Below, piece by piece: positions 1 through 8,755 of a DNA stretch of 64,000 bases. Source of the stretch: Hymenobacter duratus. Lineage in GTDB: Bacteria > Bacteroidota > Bacteroidia > Cytophagales > Hymenobacteraceae. The stretch covers positions 1 through 64,000 of the forward strand of contig NZ_JACWZZ010000001.1 of NCBI RefSeq assembly GCF_014698995.1, in the 5' to 3' direction. The notes under the pieces were generated by a model. That model was not told the DNA's origin and searched no databases. It saw only the letters and a program-made list of their open reading frames with translations. The position numbers and the translations under genes are program-made. The first letter of the stretch is position 1. The number at the start of each line of letters is the position of its first letter.

Positions 1-578
1 CCGGCGTAGCCCGTGCCACCAATCAGAATCATCTTCTTGGAGAAGTTGAGGATGGCGAAGTTCTTCTGGCGCGTGCCGTCCACGGCCGGGTCGGCCTCAA
101 AGCCGGGGGCGCAGATAATGCTGAAGTCGGGCGTCCAGCTGGTGTCGGCGCCTTCAGCGGGGCGCAGGAACATGTTGTAGCAGAACAGGTTGTGCCAGGC
201 CAGCTCGTTGACCACGCGCAGCTTCAGCTGATAGTCGGGGTTGGCGCCGGCGTAAGCGTCGCGCACGTAGATTTCCTTGTCGGCCAGGTACTGCACCATT
301 TTCTGGTGTAGCTGTTCGAACTTGTCTTCGGCGAACGGAATATTGATGTCGCCCCACCACACGCTGTCGGCGGTGCCGGCGTCTTTCACCACGAAACGGT
401 CTTTGGGGGAGCGGCCGGTGAACTGGCCGGTGTCGGCCATCAGGGCACCGGTGTCGGTGAGCACGCCTTCGTGGCGGCGCAGGGCTTCCTGCGTGAGCTG
501 CTCAGGCGTCAGGTTCAGGTGCACCTGGGCGGCCTGCGTGATGCCCAGCGGAGCCAGGCGGGCGTCAAGCGTAGTCAT
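1..578 (-). CDS. pckA: Phosphoenolpyruvate carboxykinase (ATP), 5' part only
   Basis: The reading frame starts at an ATG on the minus strand and runs off the left edge, so only about the first 192 residues are visible; the family is usually about 530-540 residues. The product begins MTTLDARLAPLGI and contains GRSPKDRF, the conserved substrate-binding region of ATP-dependent PEPCK, then WWGDINIPF and, at the edge, ILIGGTGYAG. The enzyme converts oxaloacetate and ATP to phosphoenolpyruvate, CO2 and ADP in the cytosol, the entry step of gluconeogenesis. The nearest gene upstream is a divergent AraC regulator. The catalytic P-loop and the C-terminal domain lie outside the window, so the identification rests on the N-terminal domain. 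Confidence 0.93.
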   Translation of the reverse strand, partial: MTTLDARLAPLGITQAAQVHLNLTPEQLTQEALRRHEGVLTDTGALMADTGQFTGRSPKDRFVVKDAGTADSVWWGDINIPFAEDKFEQLHQKMVQYLADKEIYVRDAYAGANPDYQLKLRVVNELAWHNLFCYNMFLRPAEGADTSWTPDFSIICAPGFEADPAVDGTRQKNFAILNFSKKMILIGGTGYA

Positions 579-919
579 AGGAGTAGGGGTAAAGTGGGAA
601 TTTGAGTGGGAAGGCTATAGCCGGAAGCCGCAGGCGACCAGACAGTAGCCGTGTTGTCCTAAAAAACCGCTTCCGGCCCACCCTATGTAATGGGCGGACA
701 AACAAAACATGTGGGGCGAGGACCAGGGAGTGCAGACCGGAAAGGCAGTAGAGCAACTACTTCAACAAAACGGCATAAATTGTATGACAAAGCTACTGGC
801 TGGCGCAGGAATCAAATGAGATGTTTCGGCATATTATCAGGACAAAAAGAACATTTTGCCTGGTAGTGGGCCGGCATCTTGACTCCACGTCAGCTAACAG
901 GCCCTCTACTCCCCTTACC

Positions 920-1861
920 ATGTCCAAGCAAATAGCTCACTACAACGGTCTTTACGGCGACGACAAGGCGCAGGTCTCGCACACCTACATCTACAGCCAA
1001 CTGATTGCGCCGCGCAACCGCACCACCAACTGGGGCCTGAAACCGCATCTGCACGGCAACCTCTACCAGCTCTTTTTTTTGGAGGCCGGGCAGGCAACCC
1101 TCGATGCCGTGGCGGAGCCTATGGAGCTGGTGACGCCGTGCGTGGTGCTTATCCCGGCCGGCACGGTTCACGGCTTCACCTTCAGCCCACAGGTGAAAGG
1201 CCGTTCCCTCACAGTAGCCGAGGCATTGCTGGACACGATCCTGCAGGTGAGTCCTTCTATCCTGATTGAGCTTAACAGCCTGTATGTACTCAGCGACTTC
1301 ACGGAGGAGGAGAGCTTTGCGGAGCTGCTGAACCTGGAGCGGCACATTCATGCCGAAATGCACTCCCAGCTACCGGAGCGGCAACTGGCCCTGAATGGCT
1401 ATTTTAAGCTACTGTTTGTGAAGCTGTTCCGGCTCCTGAAGCACCAGGAGCGCAAAGCCGCCGGCAGCTCCAACCGCAACCTGCATTACTTCCACGAATT
1501 CCAGAAAAGCGTGGCCCGGGCGGCGCCGTTTGAGAAAAAGATTTCGGACTATGCGCGGGAGCTGAACATCACGCCGGTACACCTGAACCGCATCTGCCAG
1601 GCAGTAAAAGGCAAGTCGGCGCTGGAAATCGTGAATGCCAACACCATCCGGCGGGCGCACAACCACCTGGTGTACACGTCCTCCTCGATTTCCGAAATTG
1701 CCTACACCCTGCAGTTTGCCGATTCAGGCTACTTCACCCGCTTTTTCCGCAAGCATACGGGCCTGTCGCCGGTAGCCTACCGGGCCCAGGCCTACCGCGA
1801 CGAGCCGCATGCCGGCAAGGCCGCCGCAGAACTCCCGCGCGCGAAGCAGCTGCCCACCTGA
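920..1861 (+). CDS. AraC-family transcriptional regulator
   Basis: The product is about 313 residues from the chosen ATG (MSKQIAHYNGLYG). The frame stays open upstream to 821, but the extra residues look like untranslated leader. The N-terminal half resembles a cupin-type sensing domain (HLHGNLYQLFFLEAG, VLIPAGTVHGF). The C-terminal 100 residues form a paired helix-turn-helix AraC domain: INITPVHLNRICQAVKGKSA-like first HTH and the signature SISEIAYTLQFADSGYFTRF followed by FRKHTGLSPVAYR. This layout fits a ligand-sensing DNA-binding activator, and some relatives control aromatic-compound genes. The gene is divergent from pckA with about 340 bp between them. The effector is unknown. Confidence 0.88.
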   Translation: MSKQIAHYNGLYGDDKAQVSHTYIYSQLIAPRNRTTNWGLKPHLHGNLYQLFFLEAGQATLDAVAEPMELVTPCVVLIPAGTVHGFTFSPQVKGRSLTVAEALLDTILQVSPSILIELNSLYVLSDFTEEESFAELLNLERHIHAEMHSQLPERQLALNGYFKLLFVKLFRLLKHQERKAAGSSNRNLHYFHEFQKSVARAAPFEKKISDYARELNITPVHLNRICQAVKGKSALEIVNANTIRRAHNHLVYTSSSISEIAYTLQFADSGYFTRFFRKHTGLSPVAYRAQAYRDEPHAGKAAAELPRAKQLPT

Positions 1862-1994
1862 GACTGAAACTGGCCTACTTTACCGGGTCCGGTGGTGTGC
1901 GCCGTCCTTGAACCCAACTTTCTGCGTTATCTTGTTCCGCCCCCAACCAGCAGTAGCTGATGGGGCCTGTTTTCGACTTGTTATTTCTGGTGCC

Positions 1995-2522
1995 GTGACT
2001 CAGCCCTTAGCCGAAACCCTGACCCACCTGCGCGTTGGCAATCAGACGTTTCTGATCAAATTTTACCAGGAAAACCGCGACCTGTTTGCCCGCTGGGCCC
2101 GGCGGCAGCACCAGCTGCAGCCGGCGGTAGCGCACGAGCTGCTGCGCACGGTGCTGGTAGAATTCTACGACCAGGTGGCGGACGGACGGCTTACCAAGCT
2201 GCCCCCCGACCTCAGAGCGCACGTTTACGGCATGGCGGCCCAGAACCTGCAAACCACTACCGACGAATCCGATGTACTGCCGGCCGCTGAATCGGGGCGG
2301 CGCCGGCGACTGCTCGGGCTGTTCACGCAACTCACCGCCGATTGCCAGCAGGTGCTCATGTTTTTCTACTTCCGGGGCTATAATTTCGAGAAAGTAGCGG
2401 GCAAGATGGGCTTCGCCAACGCCACCGTGGCCCGCCTCCAGAAGTCGGGCTGCCTGCGCCGCCTCTACGACCTGCATCTGCGTGCACAACTGGCGGCTGA
2501 CCCGGCTTCCGGCGACGCTTAA
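1995..2522 (+). CDS. ECF-like sigma factor (sigma-70 region 4 protein)
   Basis: I chose the GTG start giving VTQPLAETLTHLRVG (175 aa), because the frame is open to 1809 but overlaps the end of the AraC gene. The first part is helical and divergent from textbook region 2 (FYQENRDLFARWARRQ). The C-terminus resembles region 4: LFTQLTADCQQVLMFFYFRG, then GYNFEKVAGKMGFANATVARLQKSGCLRRL, a helix-turn-helix of the sigma-70 type. The next gene encodes a membrane protein with an anti-sigma-like cytosolic head, a usual arrangement for ECF sigma/anti-sigma pairs in Bacteroidota. The start codon and exact class are uncertain. Confidence 0.72.
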   Translation: MTQPLAETLTHLRVGNQTFLIKFYQENRDLFARWARRQHQLQPAVAHELLRTVLVEFYDQVADGRLTKLPPDLRAHVYGMAAQNLQTTTDESDVLPAAESGRRRRLLGLFTQLTADCQQVLMFFYFRGYNFEKVAGKMGFANATVARLQKSGCLRRLYDLHLRAQLAADPASGDA

Positions 2523-2608
2523 ATTGTCTGCTGGTTCTGGCGGGCTTCTGCGTAGCTTCGCCGCTGTATCCTTCTCTCTGCTTATCCTTCTCTCGCCTCC
2601 TCTCGCTT

Positions 2609-3406
2609 ATGACACCACCCATCGACCTGCGCCCCTACCTCGATGAGCTGGAACGCTTTGCCGATGGGCAGATGTCGGAGAGTGAGCAGGCTGCTTTTGA
2701 GTTGCGGATGGAGCAGGACGAGCAGCTAAGCGCGGCCTACGAAGCCTACGAGCGGTTTACGGCCGACCTGCGCTGGGTGGCCGGCCACGAAACCCTGCGC
2801 CACCGTCTCAAAGGGCTCGACAAGCGCCTCGACCAGCGCCAGGATGCGCTGGCCCGCATTCAGCGCCGCCGCCGCCGCACCCAGATCCGCTGGGGTGTAG
2901 CATCGGGGGTGCTGCTGGTGCTGGCAGGCCTAGCACTGTGGCTGTGGCTGCGCCCGCACACCCTGAGCCCCGACGAAGCCTGGGCGCGCTACTACTCCCC
3001 CGACCCCGGCCTGAGCGAAACCACTACCCAACGAACCGGCAACCTGCTGCTTACGGAAGCCATGCGCCAGTACCACAACGGCCAGTATCCGGAAGCGCTG
3101 CAGTCGATGCGCCGGATTTCCGAAGCCAGCCTGAGCCCCGATTCGCTCTATTATTATATGGGCGTAGTGCTCCTGCGCCAGGACGACGCCACGGCGGCCC
3201 GCACCTACCTGTTGCGCGCCAGCCGGCAGCCCGGCTCGGCCCTGGCCGGCAAGGCGCTCTATCATCTGGGGATGGCTCAATGGCGCACGGGCTTGCTTCC
3301 TCAGGCCAAAGCAACCCTGCAGACAGTGGCCGACGATGCCCAGAATCCTTATCAGGCAGAGGCCCGGAAAGTGCTGCAAGACAAGGCCGTATTTCCGCGT
3401 GACTAA
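2609..3406 (+). CDS. Anti-sigma-like single-pass membrane protein with TPR repeats
   Basis: The 265-residue product begins MTPPIDLRPYLDELERFADG and has a cytosolic helical head resembling a zinc-less anti-sigma domain. An Arg-rich stop-transfer stretch (RIQRRRRRTQIRW) comes next, then one membrane segment (about residues 98-114, VASGVLLVLAGLALWLWL). The outside part contains TPR-like helices (AMRQYHNGQYPEALQSMRRI; LYYYMGVVLLRQDDATAARTYL; ALYHLGMAQWRTGLLPQAKA). It lies 86 bp after the sigma-like gene and is probably co-transcribed. The inferred role is to hold the sigma factor at the membrane and respond to a periplasmic partner through the TPRs. Regulation of that sigma factor is inferred from position, not shown. 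Confidence 0.68.
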   Translation: MTPPIDLRPYLDELERFADGQMSESEQAAFELRMEQDEQLSAAYEAYERFTADLRWVAGHETLRHRLKGLDKRLDQRQDALARIQRRRRRTQIRWGVASGVLLVLAGLALWLWLRPHTLSPDEAWARYYSPDPGLSETTTQRTGNLLLTEAMRQYHNGQYPEALQSMRRISEASLSPDSLYYYMGVVLLRQDDATAARTYLLRASRQPGSALAGKALYHLGMAQWRTGLLPQAKATLQTVADDAQNPYQAEARKVLQDKAVFPRD

Positions 3407-3478
3407 GCTGATGGCTAATGAAGAAGAACTCGACGAAGCCGTAGTAACCGGAGCCGTAGCTTCTTCGTCTGGATAAGT

Positions 3479-4216
3479 ATGACTTCTGCGCCTGCCCAAT
3501 CGGCTGCTGTGCTGGCTTCTATCAGCATCATCATTCCCACCTATAAAGAGGCCGGCCACATCGGGCTGCTGCTGCGGCATTTGCGGGCGGTTGTGGACGC
3601 CGATGCGGCGCTGGAAATTCTGGTAGCCGATGCGCAGAGCCCCGATGCTACGGCCGCCGAGGCGCAGCAGGCCGGCGCCCGTGTGGTGCACTGCCCGCGC
3701 AAAGGCCGCGCCGCGCAGCTCAACTTCGGGGCCAGCCAGGCCACCGGCGACATTCTCTATTTCCTCCACGCCGATACGTATCCGCCCGCGGGTTTTGTGC
3801 AGGATATCAGGGCGGCAGTAGCGCAAGGAGCAGGCAGTGGCTGCTACCGGCTGCAGTTCGACCACCCCAGCTGGTTTCTGAAGGCTAATGCGTGGTTCAC
3901 GCGTTTCGGTGCCGAGGTATTCCGCTTCGGCGACCAGAGCCTGTTCGTGCGGCGCACTGTGTTTGCGCAGTCAGGAGGCTACCGGGAAGATATGATTGTC
4001 TTTGAAGATCAGGAAATTACTCGGCGGCTTAAGCAACTGGCTCCTTTTCGGGTGCTGCCGGGATACATCGTCACATCGGCCCGTAAGTACCGCGAAAACG
4101 GGGTGGTGCGGCTACAGGGCATCTACTACCTCATCACGGCTATGTACCGGCTGGGCATGCCGCAGCAGCGTATGGTAGATGCTTACCGCCGCCTCATCCG
4201 GCAGGACAAGGTGTAG
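3479..4216 (+). CDS. Family 2 glycosyltransferase (TIGR04283-like)
   Basis: The protein is 245 residues with a GT-A fold. The nucleotide-sugar motif ISIIIPTYKEAGHI lies near residue 18, and ILVADAQSPDAT and DILYFLHADTYPP carry the expected acidic metal-binding positions. FEDQEITRRLK resembles the ED-x-E acceptor/catalytic segment. The pattern matches the short TIGR04283 family of single-domain transferases. There is no signal peptide or membrane span, so it is probably cytosolic or peripheral. Donor and acceptor are unknown. It is convergent with the next gene (37 bp apart). Confidence 0.83.
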   Translation: MTSAPAQSAAVLASISIIIPTYKEAGHIGLLLRHLRAVVDADAALEILVADAQSPDATAAEAQQAGARVVHCPRKGRAAQLNFGASQATGDILYFLHADTYPPAGFVQDIRAAVAQGAGSGCYRLQFDHPSWFLKANAWFTRFGAEVFRFGDQSLFVRRTVFAQSGGYREDMIVFEDQEITRRLKQLAPFRVLPGYIVTSARKYRENGVVRLQGIYYLITAMYRLGMPQQRMVDAYRRLIRQDKV

Positions 4217-4252
4217 ACACGCTCCATGCAGCATGCAGGGCGAGGCTTTTCG

Positions 4253-5323
4253 CTACTTTGTTTGGCGGCGTAGCGGATTCTGGATTAACTCGTTACCGAT
4301 GAAGTTCTGGCCACCGGTGGCTTTGTATTGCTGGAATTTCTCCGCCTCCACCTTGCGGCGGTCTACGAAGTAGAGCCCTCCACGGAAGCCGCGCCGGCGC
4401 ACCCAGTTGTTAATCAGAAAGGCGTGGGTCTTTTCCAGCTTGTTAACGCCACGGGTAGCAACACCATACTGGCCTTGGAAATACAGCCCCGGCCCTACCG
4501 GTGAACGCACGATGCTGGTAGTGTCGCCGTGGCGCAGGCGCTCCGTATCGGCCACCCAGTTGCCATTGATGATGTTTACGGCCGGATACGGCGACGGATT
4601 GCCCCACATTACGCGGCGCTGGGCCCCGTTTACGTTGGCAAACCACGGCAGATGCGACATCACGAAGGCCGAAAAATAGGCGTACTCCACCGGGTCGTAG
4701 TTTCGCTCCCGGAACACCAGCGTCACTTCGCGACGCTCCGTTTTTATCATGCGGCGCAGCTCTTTGCGGAAACGGGTATCGGCCAGATACTCCAGGGCTT
4801 CGGCGAAGTTGTTGAAGAGTACTGTCAGGCCGTTGTAGTGCACGGCCCCGTGTAGGTAGTTGATGGCGTGCGGCATCCGGCGGCGCGTGCCGTGCGGTAT
4901 TTCCGGCGTCGGCACCGATTTACCTACCATCGTTGCCAGAAACTTGCCCACTTTGCTCACCAGTACCTCATCAGACTCCGGCGCATACCCAGCTTCGGCC
5001 CACTCGGTGGCTACCGCCGTCCGAAACACCACGTTACGGGGCCACACTGCCCCCTGGCCATCCGGCATTTGGCCACTCACCCACGGGTGGCTCGGCTCCA
5101 GCAGCCCCGCTGGCATCTTGTGCAGCGTGAGCAGGCGCATCACGTGCAAAGCACCACCGGTATTATGGATCAGGTTTCCGCGCACGATATTCTGGACCAG
5201 AAATGCCCGCTCCTTCACCCAGGCCCGCTTCCGGCGCCGGGCCGGCGCAAGAGCCGTATGGTGTAGGTGGGGCTGGGGCAGCGCCGGAGCGCCAGCAGGA
5301 GCAGAAGCTGGGATATCAGACAT
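4253..5323 (-). CDS. Unrecognised 356-aa protein
   Basis: I do not recognise this family. The start ATG gives MSDIPASAPAGAPALP, a Pro/Ala-rich head, and no signal peptide or membrane span is visible. The body is a mixed alpha/beta sequence without internal repeats. Distinctive segments are NIVRGNLIHNTGGALHVMRL, WPRNVVFRTAVATEWAEAGY, AVHYNGLTVLFNNFAEALEY, SAFVMSHLPWFANVNGAQRR, PSPYPAVNIINGNWVADTER and FLINNWVRRRGFRGGLYF. Codon use matches the neighbours. It is convergent with the glycosyltransferase and has no partner on its own strand nearby. The length and composition argue for a real gene. Confidence 0.72.
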   Translation of the reverse strand: MSDIPASAPAGAPALPQPHLHHTALAPARRRKRAWVKERAFLVQNIVRGNLIHNTGGALHVMRLLTLHKMPAGLLEPSHPWVSGQMPDGQGAVWPRNVVFRTAVATEWAEAGYAPESDEVLVSKVGKFLATMVGKSVPTPEIPHGTRRRMPHAINYLHGAVHYNGLTVLFNNFAEALEYLADTRFRKELRRMIKTERREVTLVFRERNYDPVEYAYFSAFVMSHLPWFANVNGAQRRVMWGNPSPYPAVNIINGNWVADTERLRHGDTTSIVRSPVGPGLYFQGQYGVATRGVNKLEKTHAFLINNWVRRRGFRGGLYFVDRRKVEAEKFQQYKATGGQNFIGNELIQNPLRRQTK

Positions 5324-5446
5324 AACAGCGGCGGAGGAGAAGGATAATACGATGCTTTTAAAGCTACACGAATTGGCTGGCTCTTTTCGTATAAACGCCT
5401 GCTGAGATACTCAGAAAGCCTAACAATGTAAAGCTGCCACTACGAT

Positions 5447-5480
5447 CAAAAAAAGAGCCGCTCCACCTGGAACGGCTCTT
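5447..5480 (-). terminator. Rho-independent terminator of the T9SS gene
   Basis: A 7-bp perfect stem (5454-5460 with 5473-5479) closes an 11-nt loop. On the minus strand it is followed by a run of seven T. It lies 134 bp past the stop of the surface-protein gene, beyond the REP element. Confidence 0.7.
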
Positions 5481-5489
5481 TCGGTGCTC

Positions 5490-5602
5490 TATAGAGCGTG
5501 TTTGAGAATTTATAAAAATGTCGTTTCCGTCATGCTGAGCCGGACGAAGCGGTAGAGATGCTTCGACAAGCTCAGCATGACAATTCCCAAACATGCTCTA
5601 TA
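5490..5602. repeat. REP-like palindromic intergenic element, copy A
   Basis: Nested inverted repeats. The outer arms, 5490-5510 and 5582-5602, match at 19 of 21 positions. Inside them a hairpin has perfect 12-bp arms (5529-5540 with 5570-5581, GTCATGCTGAGC) and a second 6-bp stem (CGAAGC/GCTTCG). The core GTCAT(G/C)CTGAGC...CGAAG recurs at 38575 and 56408, so this is one member of a dispersed family. Confidence 0.8.
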
Positions 5603-5614
5603 CTGGCTGGCAGG

Positions 5615-8131
5615 CTACTGGCGTACGACGCGCTGGCGCAGCACCGTACCATTCAGGCGGGCCGTCAGCACGTAGGGGCCGGCGGGGCACTGCGGAGCAA
5701 GTTGCGTCTGGGTGAGGCCGGCCGCCAGTGGGGCCGTTTGCTCCCACACTACGCGGCCTACGGCATCCGTGAGGGTGAAAACGACGGGAGTCGCCGTAGG
5801 CATGGTCATTTCCACGGTCAGCTGCTGACCGAAGACCGTGGGGTACGCCGCCAGCTGCGTGGGCAGCCCTTCCTGGAAGGAAACCGTGGCCGGACCGTAG
5901 TAGGTGAGCTTGCCATCCTGGTCTTCCTGCCGCAGGCGGTAGTAGCGGATACCCTGCTTGCCTTCTTCCTGATCAACAAACTGATAGTTGCGCTTAGCTG
6001 CAGAGCCACCCTCACGAGCCGCCACGAAGCCAAGCTGCCGGAACTGGCGGCCATCGGTGCTTACTTCTACCCCAAAGCCACGGTTGTTGACTTCGGTAGC
6101 AGTGCTCCAGGTAATGAGAGCCTGGCGGCCTTGGCGCACCGCCTGAAATGCGCTAAGCCCAACTGGCAGCGGACGAAGCACGTCGCCGAGAGTCCAGCGT
6201 GAGAAACCATCGACACTGTTCAGCGTAGCGTAGCCGGCACCACTGCTGCTCACGCCGCGCATCTGCCAGTTCACGCCGGCATCCGTCGATTTAAAGAAGC
6301 GCAGATTGGCTGGCGTAATACCGTTGAGCTCATGAGCCAAGTAGCGCATCACCATACTCAGGTTCAGCCCATTGGGTGTGGTAGCCACCACATCGAAGTA
6401 GCGCTTGATGCCCTGGTTGCCGTTGGCGCTGGCGGCGGCCGTACCGGTTACGCGTAGCACATCTGTAGAGCCGGGCAGCACCGAGCCGCTGGCTGGGGTC
6501 AGCTCCAGGCCAAGGCCTCCGAACAACTCCGTGTTGTTGGCGCGCACGGTGCGGGTCGCCATCAGCTTGCCCAGTACATAGCTGTTATCCGACTCCGTGA
6601 TGTTGGCCTGCTCCAGCAGCTCAATTGTGTGAGTGCCGGTTACCAGAATGCCGTTGGTCAGCGTCAATTGGCTGATGATGTCGGCATCGTTGGTGATGGT
6701 TTTGTTGCCGGAGCCGTTGATTTCCAGATTGAAATACACGCCACCGCTCACCAGCTGCGGCCCGTTGCCGGTAAGCTTCACCAAGCCCCCAACGCTGGTG
6801 AAGGTGCCGCCCTGGTTGTTCATGTCGCCCTTGATTTCGAGCGTGCCCTGGGTTTGGTTGTACGTACCGGAGGCGCTGTTTAGGAAGTTGCCTCTTACCA
6901 GCACGTCGCCGGCATTTTTGAGCACCCCGTCATTGCGCAGGTTGCCGCTTACGGTCAGGGCACCGCCTACTTCCACATTCACAATCTGGCCGCTGGCCAC
7001 CGTGAAGTTGCTCAGGTCAGTATCAGCGCGCGAGTTGAGGCTGATAACGCCGCCTTGTCCGCTGTTGGTCACGTTCGTGACACTGATATTGGACACCGAA
7101 GCCCAACCGTTTTCCAGGCGCAGCGCCGTGAGGGGCTGCGTGGTGCTGGTCAGGCTTACGTTGCTGATCAGGTTGTTGCTCACGGTGGTGCTGGTGCCCG
7201 CGCCGCAGTTCACCACAATGCCCCGGAACTCGGCGCTGGTGTTTACCCAGGCACCACCGCTGGCAGCAGCAGCGCGCCCCCCAATGGTATTGCCGCTGAT
7301 GACATTGTTGGTCGAGGAAGAGCCCGGCTCAAACGCAATAGCCGTTTGGGCAGTGTTGGGCATAGTGGCCGCGTCGTAGAAGAAGTCGTTGTTCGACACG
7401 TTCCAGTTCAGGCCGTTGCCGCTCTGTATCTGCAGGCCACTGCTCGTGAAGTTGGCTAGGTCGTTGTCGATGACGGTTGTGGCATCGTTCAGCGTACCGG
7501 GCTGAATGTTGAAAGCATACACCAGCGTTTTGGGCAGGCTGATGGCAGATGCGCTGGAAATCAGGTTGTCGCTGAGCGTGTTGTGGTCGTTGCCGGCACC
7601 GCCGCTGGCCGCGTTGCCAATGGTAATCACGCCCAGGCCCGGCATCTGGCAGCTCCCCAGTACGCGCGTCTGGCTGAGACTGTTGTGCGAGGCATCTCCC
7701 TGAAACAGCACGGTAGCCAGCGAAATATCCGTCTGGCGGAGGGTGAGCGTACGGGCATTGGCGCCATTGTGCCCGCTTATTACTACGTAGCTGCTGCCGG
7801 CCCCAAAGGTCAGGGTACCGTTGATTTCGGTGTATACCCCGGTAGCGGGCCGGATGGTGATGGGATTAGTAGCGGTGCCTGCCTTGTTGATTACTACGTT
7901 CTCCGTGTAGGAGGCGTCCAGCAGCTGAATTTCTACTGGCTGTGCTGCCACACCGGCAATAGAGCTGAGCGCCTGCGCAATAGTGGCGTAGGTGCCGGCG
8001 GCACCCACTGTTTTCACAATCGGGGCGGCCCATGCCGACGAGGAAGCCAGCAGAAATAAAGAACCAGCCAACCACCCGCGCAACTGGCGGGGCCGGGAAG
8101 AGGTAGCGGTAATAGGTAATGGTGTTTTCAT
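5615..8131 (-). CDS. T9SS-secreted beta-helix surface protein
   Basis: The chosen ATG gives MKTPLPITATSSRPRQLRGW followed by a signal peptide ending SSSAWA (838 aa). The open frame continues 45 codons upstream, but those would precede the signal peptide. The body from about residue 45 is rich in short beta-strand repeats with Asn/Gly turns (VVISGHNGANARTLTLRQTD, HNTLSDNLISSASAISLP, NNVISGNTIGGRAAAASGG), the pattern of right-handed parallel beta-helix proteins. An LPVGLSAFQAVRQGRQALIT-type Ig-like module with YYRLRQEDQDGK follows. The last 80 residues (AAYPTVFGQQLTVEM, GPYVLTARLNGTVLRQRVV) form a type A T9SS sorting domain. It is therefore probably exported by Sec and displayed or released through T9SS. 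No catalytic motif was seen, and the ligand is unknown. An AT-rich, palindrome-bearing region lies upstream. Confidence 0.86.
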   Translation of the reverse strand: MKTPLPITATSSRPRQLRGWLAGSLFLLASSSAWAAPIVKTVGAAGTYATIAQALSSIAGVAAQPVEIQLLDASYTENVVINKAGTATNPITIRPATGVYTEINGTLTFGAGSSYVVISGHNGANARTLTLRQTDISLATVLFQGDASHNSLSQTRVLGSCQMPGLGVITIGNAASGGAGNDHNTLSDNLISSASAISLPKTLVYAFNIQPGTLNDATTVIDNDLANFTSSGLQIQSGNGLNWNVSNNDFFYDAATMPNTAQTAIAFEPGSSSTNNVISGNTIGGRAAAASGGAWVNTSAEFRGIVVNCGAGTSTTVSNNLISNVSLTSTTQPLTALRLENGWASVSNISVTNVTNSGQGGVISLNSRADTDLSNFTVASGQIVNVEVGGALTVSGNLRNDGVLKNAGDVLVRGNFLNSASGTYNQTQGTLEIKGDMNNQGGTFTSVGGLVKLTGNGPQLVSGGVYFNLEINGSGNKTITNDADIISQLTLTNGILVTGTHTIELLEQANITESDNSYVLGKLMATRTVRANNTELFGGLGLELTPASGSVLPGSTDVLRVTGTAAASANGNQGIKRYFDVVATTPNGLNLSMVMRYLAHELNGITPANLRFFKSTDAGVNWQMRGVSSSGAGYATLNSVDGFSRWTLGDVLRPLPVGLSAFQAVRQGRQALITWSTATEVNNRGFGVEVSTDGRQFRQLGFVAAREGGSAAKRNYQFVDQEEGKQGIRYYRLRQEDQDGKLTYYGPATVSFQEGLPTQLAAYPTVFGQQLTVEMTMPTATPVVFTLTDAVGRVVWEQTAPLAAGLTQTQLAPQCPAGPYVLTARLNGTVLRQRVVRQ

Positions 8132-8317
8132 GGTACCAGAAATGGGCAAGCGTGATTGAACAAGCGAAAGAGCAAGCCATTTCCATACAGAGTGGCCGGC
8201 TTCACAATCCAAGTATCCCATCTGCTGCATAGCAGATGTACCGCATAAGCGCAAGGCATAGTGCATACCTACAGCCGCAAGCTTCTTAGCAAAGTTTAAT
8301 TACAGCTCTTTCGCTTA

Positions 8318-8364
8318 ATCATATTTTATATGATCGTTCAAATATAGATTCAATTTGAATCTAT
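8318..8364. promoter_or_regulatory. Two adjacent palindromes, candidate operator
   Basis: 8318-8334 is ATCATAT-TTT-ATATGAT (7-bp arms). 8344-8364 is a perfect palindrome with 10-bp arms (ATAGATTCAA / TTGAATCTAT) around a single T. They are centred 28 bp apart, 190-235 bp upstream of the surface-protein start. A perfect 21-bp symmetry is typical of a dimeric repressor or activator site. No regulator is identified. Confidence 0.5.
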
Positions 8365-8674
8365 GCAATAGGCATCATCTTTAATTTTGCATTATCAGCA
8401 GTAAGCCGCCTATGCACTCAATTATTATACTGCTTTAAAAAGCATTAAAAGCATTTTTTAACTTTACTATGCCAGAATACCTTCTCCCTGTTTTGACTTT
8501 TACAGCTACTCACTAGCTTCTCAAATCTTGTTTTATTGTTAACAACAGACGCCTGCAATCGAAGCACAATTATAACTATAACAACATAAGTTAGATATCC
8601 ATTATAAACAATTTATCATATAATTATATTTTCCATTCCCTGCATGCGGGATAAATACCATTGCTCCCAAATAC

Positions 8675-8731
8675 GAAAGCGACCAGCCTCTTTGCTTCGC
8701 GTTTTGCAAAAGCCAGGGGCTGGGCGCTTTC
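8675..8731 (-). terminator. Terminator-like hairpin after the phosphatase gene
   Basis: The arms 8675-8688 and 8718-8731 pair at 13 of 14 positions (GAAAGCG-x-CCAGCC type). It lies 25 bp beyond the stop of the minus-strand phosphatase gene. The tail on that strand is only moderately T-rich. Confidence 0.55.
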
Positions 8732-8755
8732 ACGTCCATCAGTGCAGAAGTGAGT

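Larger units (their letters stand above)
8267..8755. other. AT-rich intergenic island
   Basis: No gene is visible. About 8281-8640 is strikingly AT-rich in a GC-rich window and contains palindromes at 8318-8334, 8344-8364 and 8536-8545, annotated separately where strong. It probably carries the promoter and control region of the T9SS surface-protein gene read leftward from 8131. The right end holds the terminator hairpin of the phosphatase gene. Confidence 0.75.

Noticed and set aside
1809..1994. Upstream extension of the sigma-like gene
   Set aside because: It would overlap the AraC gene and reads as low-quality Cys/Pro-rich sequence; the GTG at 1995 is a better start.
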